Positions 19,690 through 29,283 of a DNA stretch of 64,000 nt are shown here, one piece after another. The position numbers were made by a program, and so were the translations under genes. The DNA comes from Aradus depressus (lineage: Eukaryota; Arthropoda; Insecta; Hemiptera; Aradidae): the NCBI GenBank assembly GCA_963662175.1, contig OY759222.1, positions 13,650,222-13,714,221 on the forward strand, in the 5' to 3' direction. Position 1 is the first letter of the stretch, and every line of letters begins with the position of its first letter. Under the pieces are notes generated by a model. It did no database searches. It was not told the origin of the DNA and was given only the letters and a program-made list of their open reading frames with translations.

Positions 19690-20960
19690 TAGCTGTCGGT
19701 GAATCATCGGCAATGTATTTTTCCAACACGAATTATTCAATGAAGTTTTCGCTCTCCCTCAAAACCAATCGACAGTAAGTCTATAGAAACTAGTTTTGTG
19801 TCGATACATTCATTACATTGACATTTATTGGGGTTTTCGTGTTTAACCTCTCTCTTCGGCCGATTCTCTATCACAAGAAAAACACTATCCAATATTATTC
19901 ATATACTACACTCCTGCTCAGAATTAACGCACAACCCAGTATTTCTTCATTTTCTTTCGAGTGAACACTGGAGGACTGGAAGAGATTATTATTCTCAGAC
20001 GAAACTAGGGTTAGTCTGCATTCACCAGACGGACGTGAACGTGGGTGGAGAAGGGATTTGTCATCCATCTTGTTTGTCATCCAGGGTGCCTTTTGGAGAT
20101 GACTCAATAATGTTCTGGGGAGGGATTTCCACAAAGTTGACCAGCGTACCTAGACCAGCTCTGAACGCCCAAAGATACCTGACTGATATCCTTGAAGAGC
20201 ACGTAATGCCATTTCCTCCTTTAATCGGTCCAAATTTCATTCTGATGTACAATAATGCTCGTCCACATTATGCAACTACTGGACTACCTTCGAGAAGTTC
20301 GTATTGGCCTTCGAGGAGCCCGGACCTCAACCCAATAGAGCATGTCTGGGACATGGTAAAAAGAAGGATTCGAGCCCGGGATCCACCTCAGGATAACCTT
20401 GCTTAGCTGGATACTACTGTAAAGGAGGAATGGGATAATATCCCTCAGGAAGACCTCCAAAATCTGATCAGAGGGATGGAAAGAAGGCTCCAAGCTGTCA
20501 AATCTGCCAGAGGACTGAAGAAATCAAGAGGTTACAAAATCTTTTTTTTTTCAAATTTTCTTTCAATTTTCTTACCTAATGAAACTTTTGATTTTCTGTT
20601 CTTTGTTATTCAATACATTTTATTGCAGCAATATTGTGTTGAAATTGTTAATTTTCCACAGCATTTTAAATAAACCTTCAATAAAAATAGAAATTATAAG
20701 TTTAAAGTGAAAACAACTGAAGAAAATGAAAAATACTGGGCTGTGCGTTAATTTTGAGCAAGAGTTTATTAATATACATTAAGCGCAGTCAATTAATTAG
20801 AAAATAAACAAACAGTCGGTGAATATTTTCCTCAGCACGAATTTATTGTCATTATTAATCAGAGGGTAAAACATGAAATTTCGGTGAAAATTGGACGAAT
20901 TGACAGATTACGTAACTTCCCTTATACCTTGTAGCAATGTGGATCTCCCTACTTCGAAAT
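19690..20960 (+). repeat. Family X sequence split by a Tc1 element
   Basis: 19690-19905 holds the 5' half (GCTGTCGGTGAATCATCGGC, GTTTTCGCTCTCCCTCAAAA, GTGTCGATACATTCATTACA). After the Tc1 insert, 20815-20960 holds a second 5' start (CAGTCGGTGAATATTTTCCT) joined to the 3' end (ACATGAAATTTCGGTGAAAA, TAACTTCCCTTATACCTTGT). The region is therefore a composite of two family X pieces. Confidence 0.65.
19909..20766 (+). mobile_element. Tc1/mariner element, 5'-deleted, with degenerate transposase
   Basis: Inverted ends ACTCCTGCTCAGAATTAACG (left) and, on the reverse strand at the right, ACTCTTGCTCAAAATTAACG extend about 45 bp inward with few mismatches. TA flanks both sides. The transposase can be followed through frameshifts: LEDWKRLLFSDETRVSLHSP then DGRERGW (first D of the triad in FSDE), GDDSIMFWGGIS, LMYNNARPHYA, and WPSRSPDLNPIEHVWDMVKR with the catalytic E of IEHVW. 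In the second motif the catalytic aspartate (usually H/QDNARPH) is N. A TAG interrupts after DNLA (20404). At 858 bp the element has lost the N-terminal DNA-binding region. Confidence 0.88.
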
Positions 20961-21480
20961 TTTATCTAGGAACTTACAATTCTATCCTGAAAGGGTTTAG
21001 TTAATTATGGATACGCATACATTTCGTGACCTTCTTTATTTTCTTGGTTACTCGGTAGATATTATGTATGGGATAAAGTTATATTCATGGCTGAAGACTG
21101 TATCTTATATATTATACACACTAAAAAGGAATGGAGTCGACACGCGGAAGAAAGAGACTGAAGTAATTAAATTAACCCACGTGGAAATTAGTGAGAAAAG
21201 CGGAGACGAAAATTCAGACCTCATCATGAAGGAAAACTGGGAGAATTAACAGTGAAAACCAACTTTGTATTATGAAAACCATGAGGCGAGGCATTGTCGA
21301 CGGAAAATTGTACACATGGGAAAACCGTGGTTTCATATGCTTTTCTGAGTTTGGTTAACTATTTCAATAGGTGTAGATATCATTAATGTGAAGAAATAGA
21401 AGTTGTGAATCAGCGGCTATGTACTTCCCCTACACTAAATAAAGACGTTTATTATTATTATTACTTCCCCTACAAAGAAT
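20961..21480. other. Unclassified spacer
   Basis: An 80-codon frame (21007-21249) has no recognised motif. 21405-21480 includes a short family X-like piece (GTGAATCAGCGGCTATGTAC). A (TTA)n run lies near 21445-21465. Confidence 0.3.
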
Positions 21481-21735
21481 ATGGACCTCCGGAATAATAT
21501 GGACTTTCCTGGTCGTCAAAAATTCTTCCCAACACGAGTTGCTTTGCTTTTGCTAGAATATAACATCGATACCCCCAGATTGCAAAGATTAGGCTTAGCG
21601 CGCACTGAACCCTGGATAATGCCCACACCAAAGATATGTCTCAACCTGACCAAATTACTAAAGAATGACACTCCCCCTATAGTATATAAACATGAGTTTA
21701 TGAAGATCAAAAATGATTTCCCCCTTGCAACGTTT
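21481..21735 (+). pseudogene. I/Jockey-type LINE, RT to RNase H linker fragment
   Basis: Frame LLLLEYNIDTPRLQRLGLAR, TEPWIMPTPKICLNLTKLLK, NDTPPIVYKHEFMKIKNDFP, LATFI. The pattern PPW.LP.P.....L......TPP..Y...F......P...I normally leads straight into the YTDGSK motif of an RNase H domain. Here it stops at an (AAT)n run (21738-21752), where a ribozyme-bearing repeat begins. This suggests that the LINE was broken by that insertion or ended in a microsatellite. Confidence 0.6.
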
Positions 21736-22200
21736 ATAATAATAATAATAATTTATTTCGTTAAACCAATACATGGTAATATGATACGTCAAATGAATTT
21801 ATACATCAAGATAGCTTATATATTAGATACATAACTACTTGAGTCTAACACATCTGTGATTAGTAGTAACATAAAAACCATTAAAAAAGTAAAATGAAAT
21901 TAATAAAAACTGTACAAATAAATACTTAAAAATATATGGGTATATATAAAATAATAATAACAATACAAGATACGTTCATAAAAAGTAGACACATTTTTCA
22001 ATTTAATACAAATTAAGATAACTTTTTTTCAAAAAAAAACTCTTCGGATGTGTCTTTATCCCCCAACGATGTTACGGGACGTTCTTACGTCCCATCATCA
22101 GGTCCCAATGTGGCGAGATATAGAAAAGAAAGAAAACAATGTAACTATAACAATATATGAAAAATAATATATATATATATATAATTAGTCAATTATAAAT
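21725..22200 (-). repeat. Ribozyme family F repeat, copy 1
   Basis: Shares several hundred bases with 31910-32340 and 56960-57210: CGTTAAACCAATACATGGTA, ACTACTTGAGTCTAACACAT, AAATACTTAAAAATATATGG and TATAACAATATATGAAAAAT. It includes a hammerhead-like core on the minus strand at 22062-22102. Class inferred as the terminal repeat of a Penelope-like or similar element. No coding sequence is attached. Confidence 0.7.
22062..22102 (-). ncRNA. Hammerhead-like motif, family F
   Basis: Minus strand: CTGATGA (22101-22095), U, helix II GGGACG with loop TAAGAA and CGTCCC (six perfect pairs), then GTAA where the core needs GAAA, then CATCGTT. The copy at 32112-32146 keeps GAAA but has a mismatch in helix II. 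The two copies have decayed at different positions, which implies an ancestor with both intact. Confidence 0.6.
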
Positions 22201-22201
22201 A

Positions 22202-22255
22202 TGACCTCGTAGTTAAAAGCCCGGGCATGAGTCTTAAAACCTAACCTAACCTCTG
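22202..22255 (+). mobile_element. SINE-A 3' terminal fragment
   Basis: Only ATGACCTCGTAGTTAAAAGC, CCGGGCATGAGTCTTAAAAC and the CTAACCTAACCT tail are present. Extreme 5' truncation on insertion is the simplest explanation. Confidence 0.85.
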
Positions 22256-23017
22256 TATTTATTTACCGATTATAAATATTCAAAATAAATAATTTATAAA
22301 CTTAAAAACAAAAACGGCATTTTCTTAAAATCGATGTCGTCCCCTTTCGCCTTGAAATGAGAGCTTTGAGGGAACTTGTAATTCCGCCAGAAAATAAAAC
22401 ATCACTTTGTTCTTCAAAATTACCACTTTTTTCAAAAGTCTGTTTAGAAGGGGGGCGCTTGTTTTACAACTTTAGACGCCTCATGTACATGTCTGAGTGT
22501 ACAAGTATGTGCTAATTGTAACGTTTTAATGAGACCAGACCTCTTCTTTGATATTAGTACTTTGAGCAGTCATCCCTAGTTTTTTCCCCCTTGGTTCCAT
22601 GGTACTTTGATACCAGCCGTGTTAATTATAGTACACAGTTTGTGATATTCAAACTATCGAAGGAAGAAGTCCATTGTCCTTCGCTCACTTTGATCTTCCC
22701 ATTATTACTTCATGCTAATACCAAGTATAGGGGAAGTTACGTAATCGGTCAATATTTGACGAGGTTAGAATCAAAATTACATTTTTGAAAATTTTTCAAA
22801 AAAGTCCAGAACCTGATACAAAAATGATAGTTCAGGAAAAAAGTTGTACAAGTGAAATCCTAGCCAGTGCTGAGATCTAGTGGCAAATCACTTATTCCAT
22901 TTTGGTGACATGAACAAGTAACTTAAACATATCAATAGTGACCTTGAAATTAATATTTTTATTCAATTTTTTGGTTTACTAACAGCAATTTTCACCATAA
23001 AACTTACTCTTACTCCG
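22256..23017. other. Spacer, nothing recognised
   Basis: AT-rich with pyrimidine-rich patches. The 65-codon frame at 22591-22788 carries no motif. Confidence 0.3.
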
Positions 23018-23125
23018 TTGGCGACGAACCCTGAAGATCCTTAGCCGCCCACACTAGCCTTCTCCACCGCGATCTGTCGTGCGCCACCGGTCGCCAGTTC
23101 ACCAAGTTCCACAGCATCAGAATTT
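23018..23125 (-). pseudogene. LINE reverse transcriptase, extreme C-terminus
   Basis: Minus strand reads MLWNLVNWRPVAHDRSRWRR then LVWAAKDLQGSSPTE and stop. W.P.A.DR..WR.LV..A...QG is the usual C-terminal end of RTE-group LINE proteins. Only about 35 codons survive. Confidence 0.6.
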
Positions 23126-23224
23126 ACCATAAAAGCAGAAGACAAAATATTTATAGATTTTTTAAATCAGTTAAGATGCACAGTTTCTTCAAAGTTTTAA
23201 AATTGTCATTTAGACCACTTTGAT

Positions 23225-23530
23225 TTCGGTCGAAGGGAAGGAAAGGTTCAACTCAAAAACCTTAATAACTGCCGAAGTAATGAATGTATCGACATGAAAT
23301 TTCAATTTTAAGTCAAAACCTATGAGAAGATAACCTGTCAAATTTCAGCGATATCGGTCGAAGGGAGCTCCCCCTCCCCTCAATTTGAAAACTCTAATAA
23401 CTGCCGATACAATGAATGTATCCGCACAATATTTAGTATGAAGATTCAGGAGCACATATGTAAGTCAACTGTTGAATTTTAGCTCAATCGTTCGACTGGT
23501 TTTGGAGATGGAGCGAAAAGTTAAATAATT
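23225..23530 (-). repeat. Family X copy
   Basis: Reverse orientation: CTTAATAACTGCCGAAGTAA, TGAATGTATCGACATGAAAT, TTAGTATGAAGATTCAGGAG, GTTTTGGAGATGGAGCGAAA. The AATAACTGCCGATACAATGA block occurs twice (23265 and 23395), as in other long copies where the consensus carries two related halves. Confidence 0.75.
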
Positions 23531-23690
23531 GATATGTGATAATAAGATATTATTCTTGGACGAGATTTCTCATAGAAATAAAATACTGACATTATAGCAG
23601 AGATATTGTGAAATAAATCAAATGAACTTGAAAGAAATAAAACTTGTTTATTTATAATATTGTCTAATTTCACCAACTATATTTACATGG

Positions 23691-23720
23691 GAGTACTTTC
23701 GGTATTTCTACCATCCTCAG
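23691..23720 (-). ncRNA. Hammerhead ribozyme-like motif, family K (left arm)
   Basis: Exact reverse-complement copy of the 23899-23928 motif, with the same core, helix II GGTA/TACC, GAAA loop and AGTACT helix III. If both arms are transcribed together, the RNA would fold into a long hairpin that hides both motifs. If they are transcribed separately, either could form the core. Confidence 0.72.
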
Positions 23721-23898
23721 CCAAAAGCATAAGAGATAAGACTAAGTTAATATTACAGAATGTCAGCCTCTCGAGGAACCCCTGGTGTTCCCCATGACGT
23801 CAGACATTCCTAACTAAGCTAAATTGTCAAGCTGTGAAATATTTTATGACAAGGCGGTTCACATTTGAAATATGGGGTCTTATCTCTTATGCTTTTGG

Positions 23899-23928
23899 CT
23901 GAGGATGGTAGAAATACCGAAAGTACTC
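23899..23928 (+). ncRNA. Hammerhead ribozyme-like motif, family K (right arm)
   Basis: CTGAGGA (23899-23905; core position 7 is variable in hammerheads), U, helix II GGTA (23907-23910), GAAA loop, TACC (23915-23918), GAAA (23919-23922), then palindromic helix III AGTACT (23922-23927) and the cleavage-site base C 23928. Helix I starts with three pairs, TGG 23896-23898 with CCA 23929-23931. All invariant core bases are present. The self-complementary six-base helix III is the design of hammerheads that act as dimers. An exact inverted copy lies at 23691-23720. Activity is untested. Confidence 0.72.
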
Positions 23929-24059
23929 CCATGTAAATATAGTTGGTGAAATTAGACAATATCATAAATAAACAAGTTTTATTTCTTTCAAGTTCATTGA
24001 AATAAAATACGTTGTCTTCCCACTGTAATGTAAACAAACCCGTTGCCAAGACAACCGAT

Positions 24060-24830
24060 GTCGAAGCGACGTTATTTTTTTGGAATCCATTTGAAAAAAA
24101 GAAACAGAAAATAAAGAAGAAAGAAACCTAAAGATGAAAAAAAAATAAAATAGAAAATCAAATGGAAATCTGAAGAACAAAACAAGTTTAAAAGGAAATA
24201 AAATACAGTAAAAGTAAAGAAAAGGTAGCTTTAGGCCTAACCTTACAGTTATCAACTAACATTTTAAATAATAATTACAAGATCCACCGACTTCAAAAGG
24301 AAACTAAATTTTCAGAAGGGATTAATTTAGCACCCAGAAACAAAATGAAACAGCTAAAAAGAAGAGGAATGAAGAAAATTTCAGGAAGTTATAAGCAAAA
24401 TTAAGAAAAGGTCAATAATTAAAAAACGAGTCGGTAGAAGGTTGTGAAAATTTTTAGGAAAAGACAGTTAATTATTAAGAAAAGATTAAAGAAGAAAAAG
24501 AAGAGAAAAACTGCCCACATCAGAAAGAAAAGCCAGTAGTAAATTTTGAAGAAACGGTCAGTTCTAAAATACATCGAATCAACTAGGCCGGATCCCATCT
24601 GAAATAATACAAGTGATCCGAAAGTGTATACCACAAACTTTAAACACTGTTTTCGAGAAATGAAGAAGGCAAAATTAAAAAGAAAAGTTACAGAAAATTA
24701 AGATGACAATTTAGAAAAGAGAAGAAACGGAAGAAAGGAGAGAAAACACCAAAAAATATTAATATTTAGAAGTAAAACAAGAGACAACAAAAAAAAGAAA
24801 CTCGAATTTGCTACCCATAATTCCGTGCGG
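24060..24830. other. A-rich, purine-biased tract
   Basis: Almost all AAGAAA/GAAAAG-type sequence on the + strand with few pyrimidines. The minus-strand frames (23962-24255, 24419-24634) translate to F/L/S-rich composition only. A similar tract closes the window (63411-64000). Nothing functional is claimed. Confidence 0.5.
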
Positions 24831-25989
24831 AGGCAGTTTAGTGAGTCTATGTTGGGTTCTGGTAGAGGTGGAACCTATGAGAGACTAGTCTCTATATTTT
24901 TTGACAATTTCAGTGAAAAGAGTGAGTTAACATGTTAAAGTGAGTACTAAGTGAATAGTGAAGGGTAGAGAGGATGCGGGAAGAACGTGCACCTCATAAT
25001 GTATGTTAAAGGAGTAGAATTTGTAAATATATTTCAAGGGTGACGTCACGAGGTAGGATTCATTTTATTTTTTGTATATATTTCAATGGCCAATTTTCAA
25101 GTTCGAAGTTTTTTTTTTATTAAAATAGTTTTCATTGTAAATATGTTTTGATTTTTTTTGATTCCCCATATCTCTCTCAATGAAATTCAAATCTCAAAAC
25201 TCATAGGCCTTGCGAATCAACACCTTTGAGATAAGCGCCAATCGTTATCGGGACATAATATTTAATAATCTTTATTTTCAGAATCACACCGGGAGACTTT
25301 TGGATTTTTGGATTGGTGCGAGTAACGTAGTTTGAAAATTTTACAGAGTTATTTATAACATATGTTTTTCATTTTTTTTAAGAGCTTCACTCAACCATAT
25401 GGTAGATTATTTTATTTTTGAAATTATAGAGTTAACTTAAATTTTTTTTATTATTCAAAATTTTATTCATTTTTTAAATTTATTGTGAAATCCATCAAGT
25501 CAATAACAGACATAAAACCTTTCACCACAGTTTCATTTTTTGACCAGAACCGGTTTCCAGTGGTAAAGATGCTACAAGTGAAGTTTCATGAAAATCTATT
25601 TATATATATGTATATATGAAAATATAGTCGTTTAGGCGTGATGTTGGAACAAACCAACAAACAAATCCCGTTTCAGCTTTATTAATATAGATATTTAATA
25701 ATTTTAGAATACTAAAATCTGACCCAAGGAGTTATTAATCAATTGGTTGTATGAAAGTAAAAAAAAAAAATCTTTTAAAAACTTAATATCAGGATGAGGC
25801 GGATAGAAAGAAAAAAATAAGTAAATAATAAATAAAAAAAATAAAAAATTTAATTAAATATTTTCCTTTTCCTTCGGAAATTTGTATAATCATTACAAAA
25901 TTCGTTATCTTCAAAATTAATGCATCGATTTCGACATTTGGAATACTGTGCGTCAGTAACTTGCAAGATAAGGGGTTAAGCAATTTTGA
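24831..25989. other. AT-rich spacer with a possible short repeat end
   Basis: 25550-25690 ends AAATCCCGTTTCAGCTTTAT then TAATATAGAT, which resembles the 3' end of family W-like short elements (AGCTTTATATATAT). The rest shows no gene or shared repeat. Confidence 0.3.
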
Positions 25990-26795
25990 AATTACATAAC
26001 TCGTGAATTACCAGCAATGTACTTCGCCAGGATTCATTTAGTTTTTGCTCTCTCTCTAAAAACAATCGACTGTAATAATAATCGACTAAAATCAAAAGAT
26101 TTATCACATCGACATTAGTTATTAGAATTTTGAGATAGTCGGCAGCGGTCGCTCCTAGCCTAGCATAGCAACAGAAAATAATTATTTTTGTTGTTATTTA
26201 ATTTTTTAATGACCAATAGAATTGTTAGGCCGTCATTAACCGACGATTCGGCGATGGGTGTCGTGGCCTCCACCGGAGGTCAGTGGTATGCGTGCTTGTC
26301 TTCTGTGCTCAAGATCGTAGGTTCGAAACCCGACTTAGGCCCTTAGTTTATTTTATATGGGAAGTAAAATAAACTTAAGCACGCCGTTCTTCGGACGGGA
26401 CGTTAAGCGATGGTCCCCTACCCCTAGGTGAATAAAAATTTATGGTAGGCAAGAGTCGAGTAGAGTCGGGCTCATGTCCACCAGTGTGACGAAAGAGCGC
26501 TCTGGTAGTAGGCGATATGACCTCGTAGTTAAAGCCCGGGCATGAGTCATAAAGCCTAACCCATTACCCTTCTCATTGGCCGATTTGTCTGAAAATCAAT
26601 AGATGTTATTCTTTTGGAGTTCTGGAGATAAATATTGAATAGTCGTGTCTGTACATTCATCGTATCGGGTATTATCGTGTTCACAGGCACGTTTATTCTT
26701 TCATTATTGGAATCAGGGAGACGGAAAGTATAAAATGGCGGTGAAAACTCAATGCTGAATTTCTTATTGAATACATAACTTCCCCTCTACTTCGT
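25990..26795 (+). repeat. Family X copy split by SINE-A
   Basis: Left part 25990-26160 (TCGTGAATTACCAGCAATGT, CTAAAAACAATCGACTG). Right part 26575-26795 (TTGGCCGATTTGTCTGAAAA, GTATCGGGTATTATCGTGTT, ACATAACTTCCCCTCTACTT). The SINE at 26268-26570 sits between them. Confidence 0.7.
26268..26570 (+). mobile_element. SINE-A copy
   Basis: Head slightly rearranged (CACCGGAGGTCAGTGGTATG). B box GTAGGTTCGAAACCCGAC intact; body lacks the CGAGCCTGTACGATGTCAGG block. Tail CATAAAGCCTAACCC, of the CCTAA type. Confidence 0.92.
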
Positions 26796-26982
26796 ATATT
26801 ATTTATCGTTGTTATTTAATGAAATATTATTTATTTAATCGTATTCTGACCAATGGTCAAACCCACCATAGTCCACAGACAGCCCTCTGAGAATGTACAG
26901 CTCTGACCTACCCATTATTTTTTTTTTTTTAATTTGTACTCTTATTTGGTTTTTGTATGAAGAATATCTAATAATATCATCA

Positions 26983-27062
26983 TCAGAGTGACGAAAGAGC
27001 GCTCTGATAGTAGGCGATATGACCTCGTTGTTAAAGCCCGGGTATGAGTTATAATAACTATA
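26983..27062 (+). mobile_element. SINE-A 3' fragment
   Basis: ATCAGAGTGACGAAAGAGCG, CTCTGATAGTAGGCGATATG and TTAAAGCCCGGGTATGAGTT with an AATAACTATAATAAT tail. Truncated 5'. Confidence 0.88.
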
Positions 27063-27410
27063 ATAATTTATTTAGTTTTCCATTAAAATGTTTGTATTAT
27101 TTCTATATGCAAGAAAGGAATGGAAGGAATTTAATTTAATTTATTTATTTATTTTGTTTAGAAAGTGAATGTGGTGCAAAAATTTTTTGTATTAACGGGG
27201 TATTGTGAGGGGAGGGGGGGAGGTCATTATTTTTATACGTTTGGAGAGTCACAACCTCAGGTAATGTCAGCATTGTATAAATATACCAACGTACAATCTT
27301 AAATGTTGCTAATGATATTTATCATTCTTGTAGAGATATTGTGAAACAATAAAAAATATAAAGAAAAACATATGTTTTCTAAAAATATTGTCTATTCATA
27401 AAATATATAG

Positions 27411-27755
27411 AGGGCGCCGGTAGCTCAGTGGTATGCGTGCTTGACTTCTGAGCTCAGGAACGTGGGTTCGTAACCCGACCGAGGCCTTTAGTTTATTTTA
27501 TCTGGGAGGTAAAATAAACTTAAGCACGCCGTCCTTTGGATGGGACGTTAAGCGATGGTCCCGAGCCTATACGATGTCAGGTACTCGTTAAAGACCCCCA
27601 CCCTAGGTGAATAAAAAATTTAGGGTAGGCAAAATTTAGGACTCCCACAGTAGAGTCGGGCTCATGTCCACCAGAGTGACGAAAGAGCGCTCTGGTAGTA
27701 GGCGATATGATCTCGTAGTTAAAGCCCGGGCATGAGTCATAAACCCTAACCCTAT
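27411..27755 (+). mobile_element. SINE-A, full length
   Basis: Near-consensus copy from GAGGGCGCCGGTAGCTCAGT to CATAAACCCTAACCCT. The tail unit is CCCTAA and not CCTAA. The target duplication is unclear because the flanks are A/T-rich. Confidence 0.96.
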
Positions 27756-27812
27756 AAAAAACATGTCAGCCACGACTCAACAAATGCAGTATTTACACAG
27801 TATTTAAGTCGG

Positions 27813-27842
27813 CTGAAGATGGTAGCAATACCGAAAATACTC
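27813..27842 (+). ncRNA. Hammerhead-like motif, family K (diverged)
   Basis: CTGAAGA (27813-27819), U, GGTA, GCAA loop, TACC, GAAA (27833-27836), then AATACT in place of the palindrome AGTACT. The core is intact, but helix III has one disrupted pair, so it is weaker than the 23.9-kb copies. Confidence 0.6.
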
Positions 27843-28084
27843 CCATATATTTTATCTATTTTGTGCAGACAATATTTTTTTTTTAACATTATTTTTTCTT
27901 TATATTTTTAAAAATGTTTATGTTGGTACTCTTTGTTTATGTTTCGTGTTAATAGTGACCAGAGCGGCTAATGTCCTCATTTCCTGGAGAATATGTACAT
28001 ACATTTCTAAAGAAACTTGGGTAATGTTGATAAAGTCTTTAATCTGATTTTTATCGTTAGAATACATGAATTGATTTGTTCTTT

Positions 28085-28830
28085 TTACACTTCTCCAGAA
28101 CGAATTAATCAATTAACTTTTCGTTCCCGCTGCAAAACCAGCATAGAGGCTCCTAAATCCTCATAATAAATTTTGTTTTGATAAGTTCATTATATCGGCA
28201 GTTATTGAGGGCGCCGGTCGCTCAGTGGTATGCGTGCTTGACTTCTGAGCTCAAGATTGTGGGTTCGTAGCCCGACCGAGGCCCTTCGTTTATTTTATCT
28301 GGGAGGTAAAATAAACTTAAGCACGCCGTCCTTCGGATGGGACGTTAAGCGATGGTCCCGAGCCTGTACGATGTCAGGTACTCGTTGAAGACCCCTACCC
28401 TAGGTGAATAAAAATTTAGGGTAGGCAAAATTTAGGACTCCCATAGTAGAGTCGGGCTCTTGTCCACCAGAGTGACGAAAGAGCGCTCTGGTAGTAGGCG
28501 ATATGACCTCGTTGTTAAAGCCCGGGCATGAGTCATAAACCCTAACCCTAACCCTCGGCAGTTATTAGAGCTTTGTGTTAAGCTACCTAATTTCCCTCTT
28601 CCCTTTGGTCAATTTGGCTGAAAATTAATAGTTGTTGTCTTTAGAAGGTTTTGGATTCATGTCGATACATTCATTTTATCGGGAGTTATCGTATTCACAA
28701 ACACACGTTTTTTTTTTCTATATTTTGAATCTGGAGATGGAAAAACATGAATTTCCGTTGAAAACACCGCATTTTTTGATCGATTACATAACTGCCCCTA
28801 TACTTCGTATAGTTGAAGAAGTAAAAATCA
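28085..28830 (+). repeat. Family X copy, near complete, split by SINE-A
   Basis: 28085-28206 and 28556-28830 join exactly once the SINE and one copy of CGGCAGTTATT are removed. The right part runs through GTCGATACATTCATTTTATC, GGGAGTTATCGTATTCACAA and GAATCTGGAGATGGAAAAAC to TACTTCGTATAGTTGAAGAA plus GTAA, one of the best-preserved family ends in the window. Confidence 0.85.
28207..28555 (+). mobile_element. SINE-A, full length with target duplication
   Basis: A 349-bp copy flanked by CGGCAGTTATT (28196-28206 and 28556-28566). Head GAGGGCGCCGGTCGCTCAGT, B box GTGGGTTCGTAGCCCGAC. The tail ACCCTAACCCTAACCCT is the longest telomere-like run in the window. The intact family X flanks fix both ends to the base. 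Confidence 0.97.
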
Positions 28831-29283
28831 TGTAAAAGGTTAGCTTAGGTGTTTCTTTTACAACCTGTAGGGTCTTATCGGTGGCTTGTACTTTGTTAGG
28901 GAAGATCTGGCCTGGTTTGAATGAATCTCAGAGGGCCAACCTTGTGACAAGCATTACAACGATCCATTTTGCCTACCATCAAAAGGATTTTGCGGACAGA
29001 AAGGCTTTTACTGTTAAAGAAGAGAGGGGAAGAAGAAAAAAAAAAAAAAAAAAAGCGAAGATATATGCCGCCCTATTCTGGGGCTATTACATTCTCTGGA
29101 ATGGGTCTTTTAGGTAGGTACCTATCTTCTAAAGTCCTACCTTGGCTTAACCTACATTTGAGAAGTTCAGAGGTTAATGTCTCGGCTGTAGTAATTATTT
29201 TGACACAGCATATGTTATGTGAAAAGGATCTTATTCTAAAATAATGTTCGTTACAAAAATGTGTTATGTATGTTATAATATAC
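28831..29283. other. Spacer with A-rich tract
   Basis: Two overlapping frames (28881-29117, 28969-29244) run through an AAGAAAAAAAAAAAAAAAAG tract at 29032-29056. No motif is recognised in either, and neither looks like a gene. Confidence 0.35.

Larger units (their letters stand above)
23621..23998. repeat. Inverted pair of ribozyme family K repeats
   Basis: Arms 23621-23742 and 23877-23998 (about 122 bp each) are nearly perfect reverse complements, separated by 134 bp that includes CCTCGAGGAACCCCTGGTGT-type sequence. Each arm carries a hammerhead-like core (minus at 23691-23720, plus at 23899-23928). The head-to-head layout matches that of Penelope-like elements, whose terminal repeats are often inverted. 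Further diverged copies lie at 27813-27842 and near 33765-33800. Confidence 0.85.
27300..27900 (+). repeat. Ribozyme family K repeat split by SINE-A
   Basis: 27300-27410 (TGTAGAGATATTGTGAAACA, AAATATTGTCTATTCATAAA) and 27757-27900 (GTCGGCTGAAGATGGTAGCA, CAGACAATATTTTTT) flank the SINE at 27411-27755. They resemble the two sides of the inverted family K repeat at 23590-24000, so a rearranged copy of that element probably received the SINE. Confidence 0.55.

Noticed and set aside
24060..24634. Minus-strand frames rich in F and L as membrane proteins
   Set aside because: They arise from an A-rich purine tract; composition explains the hydrophobicity.
28538..28555. Telomere or interstitial telomeric array
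   Set aside because: Only about three units, located exactly at a SINE-A 3' end inside its target duplication; it is the SINE tail.
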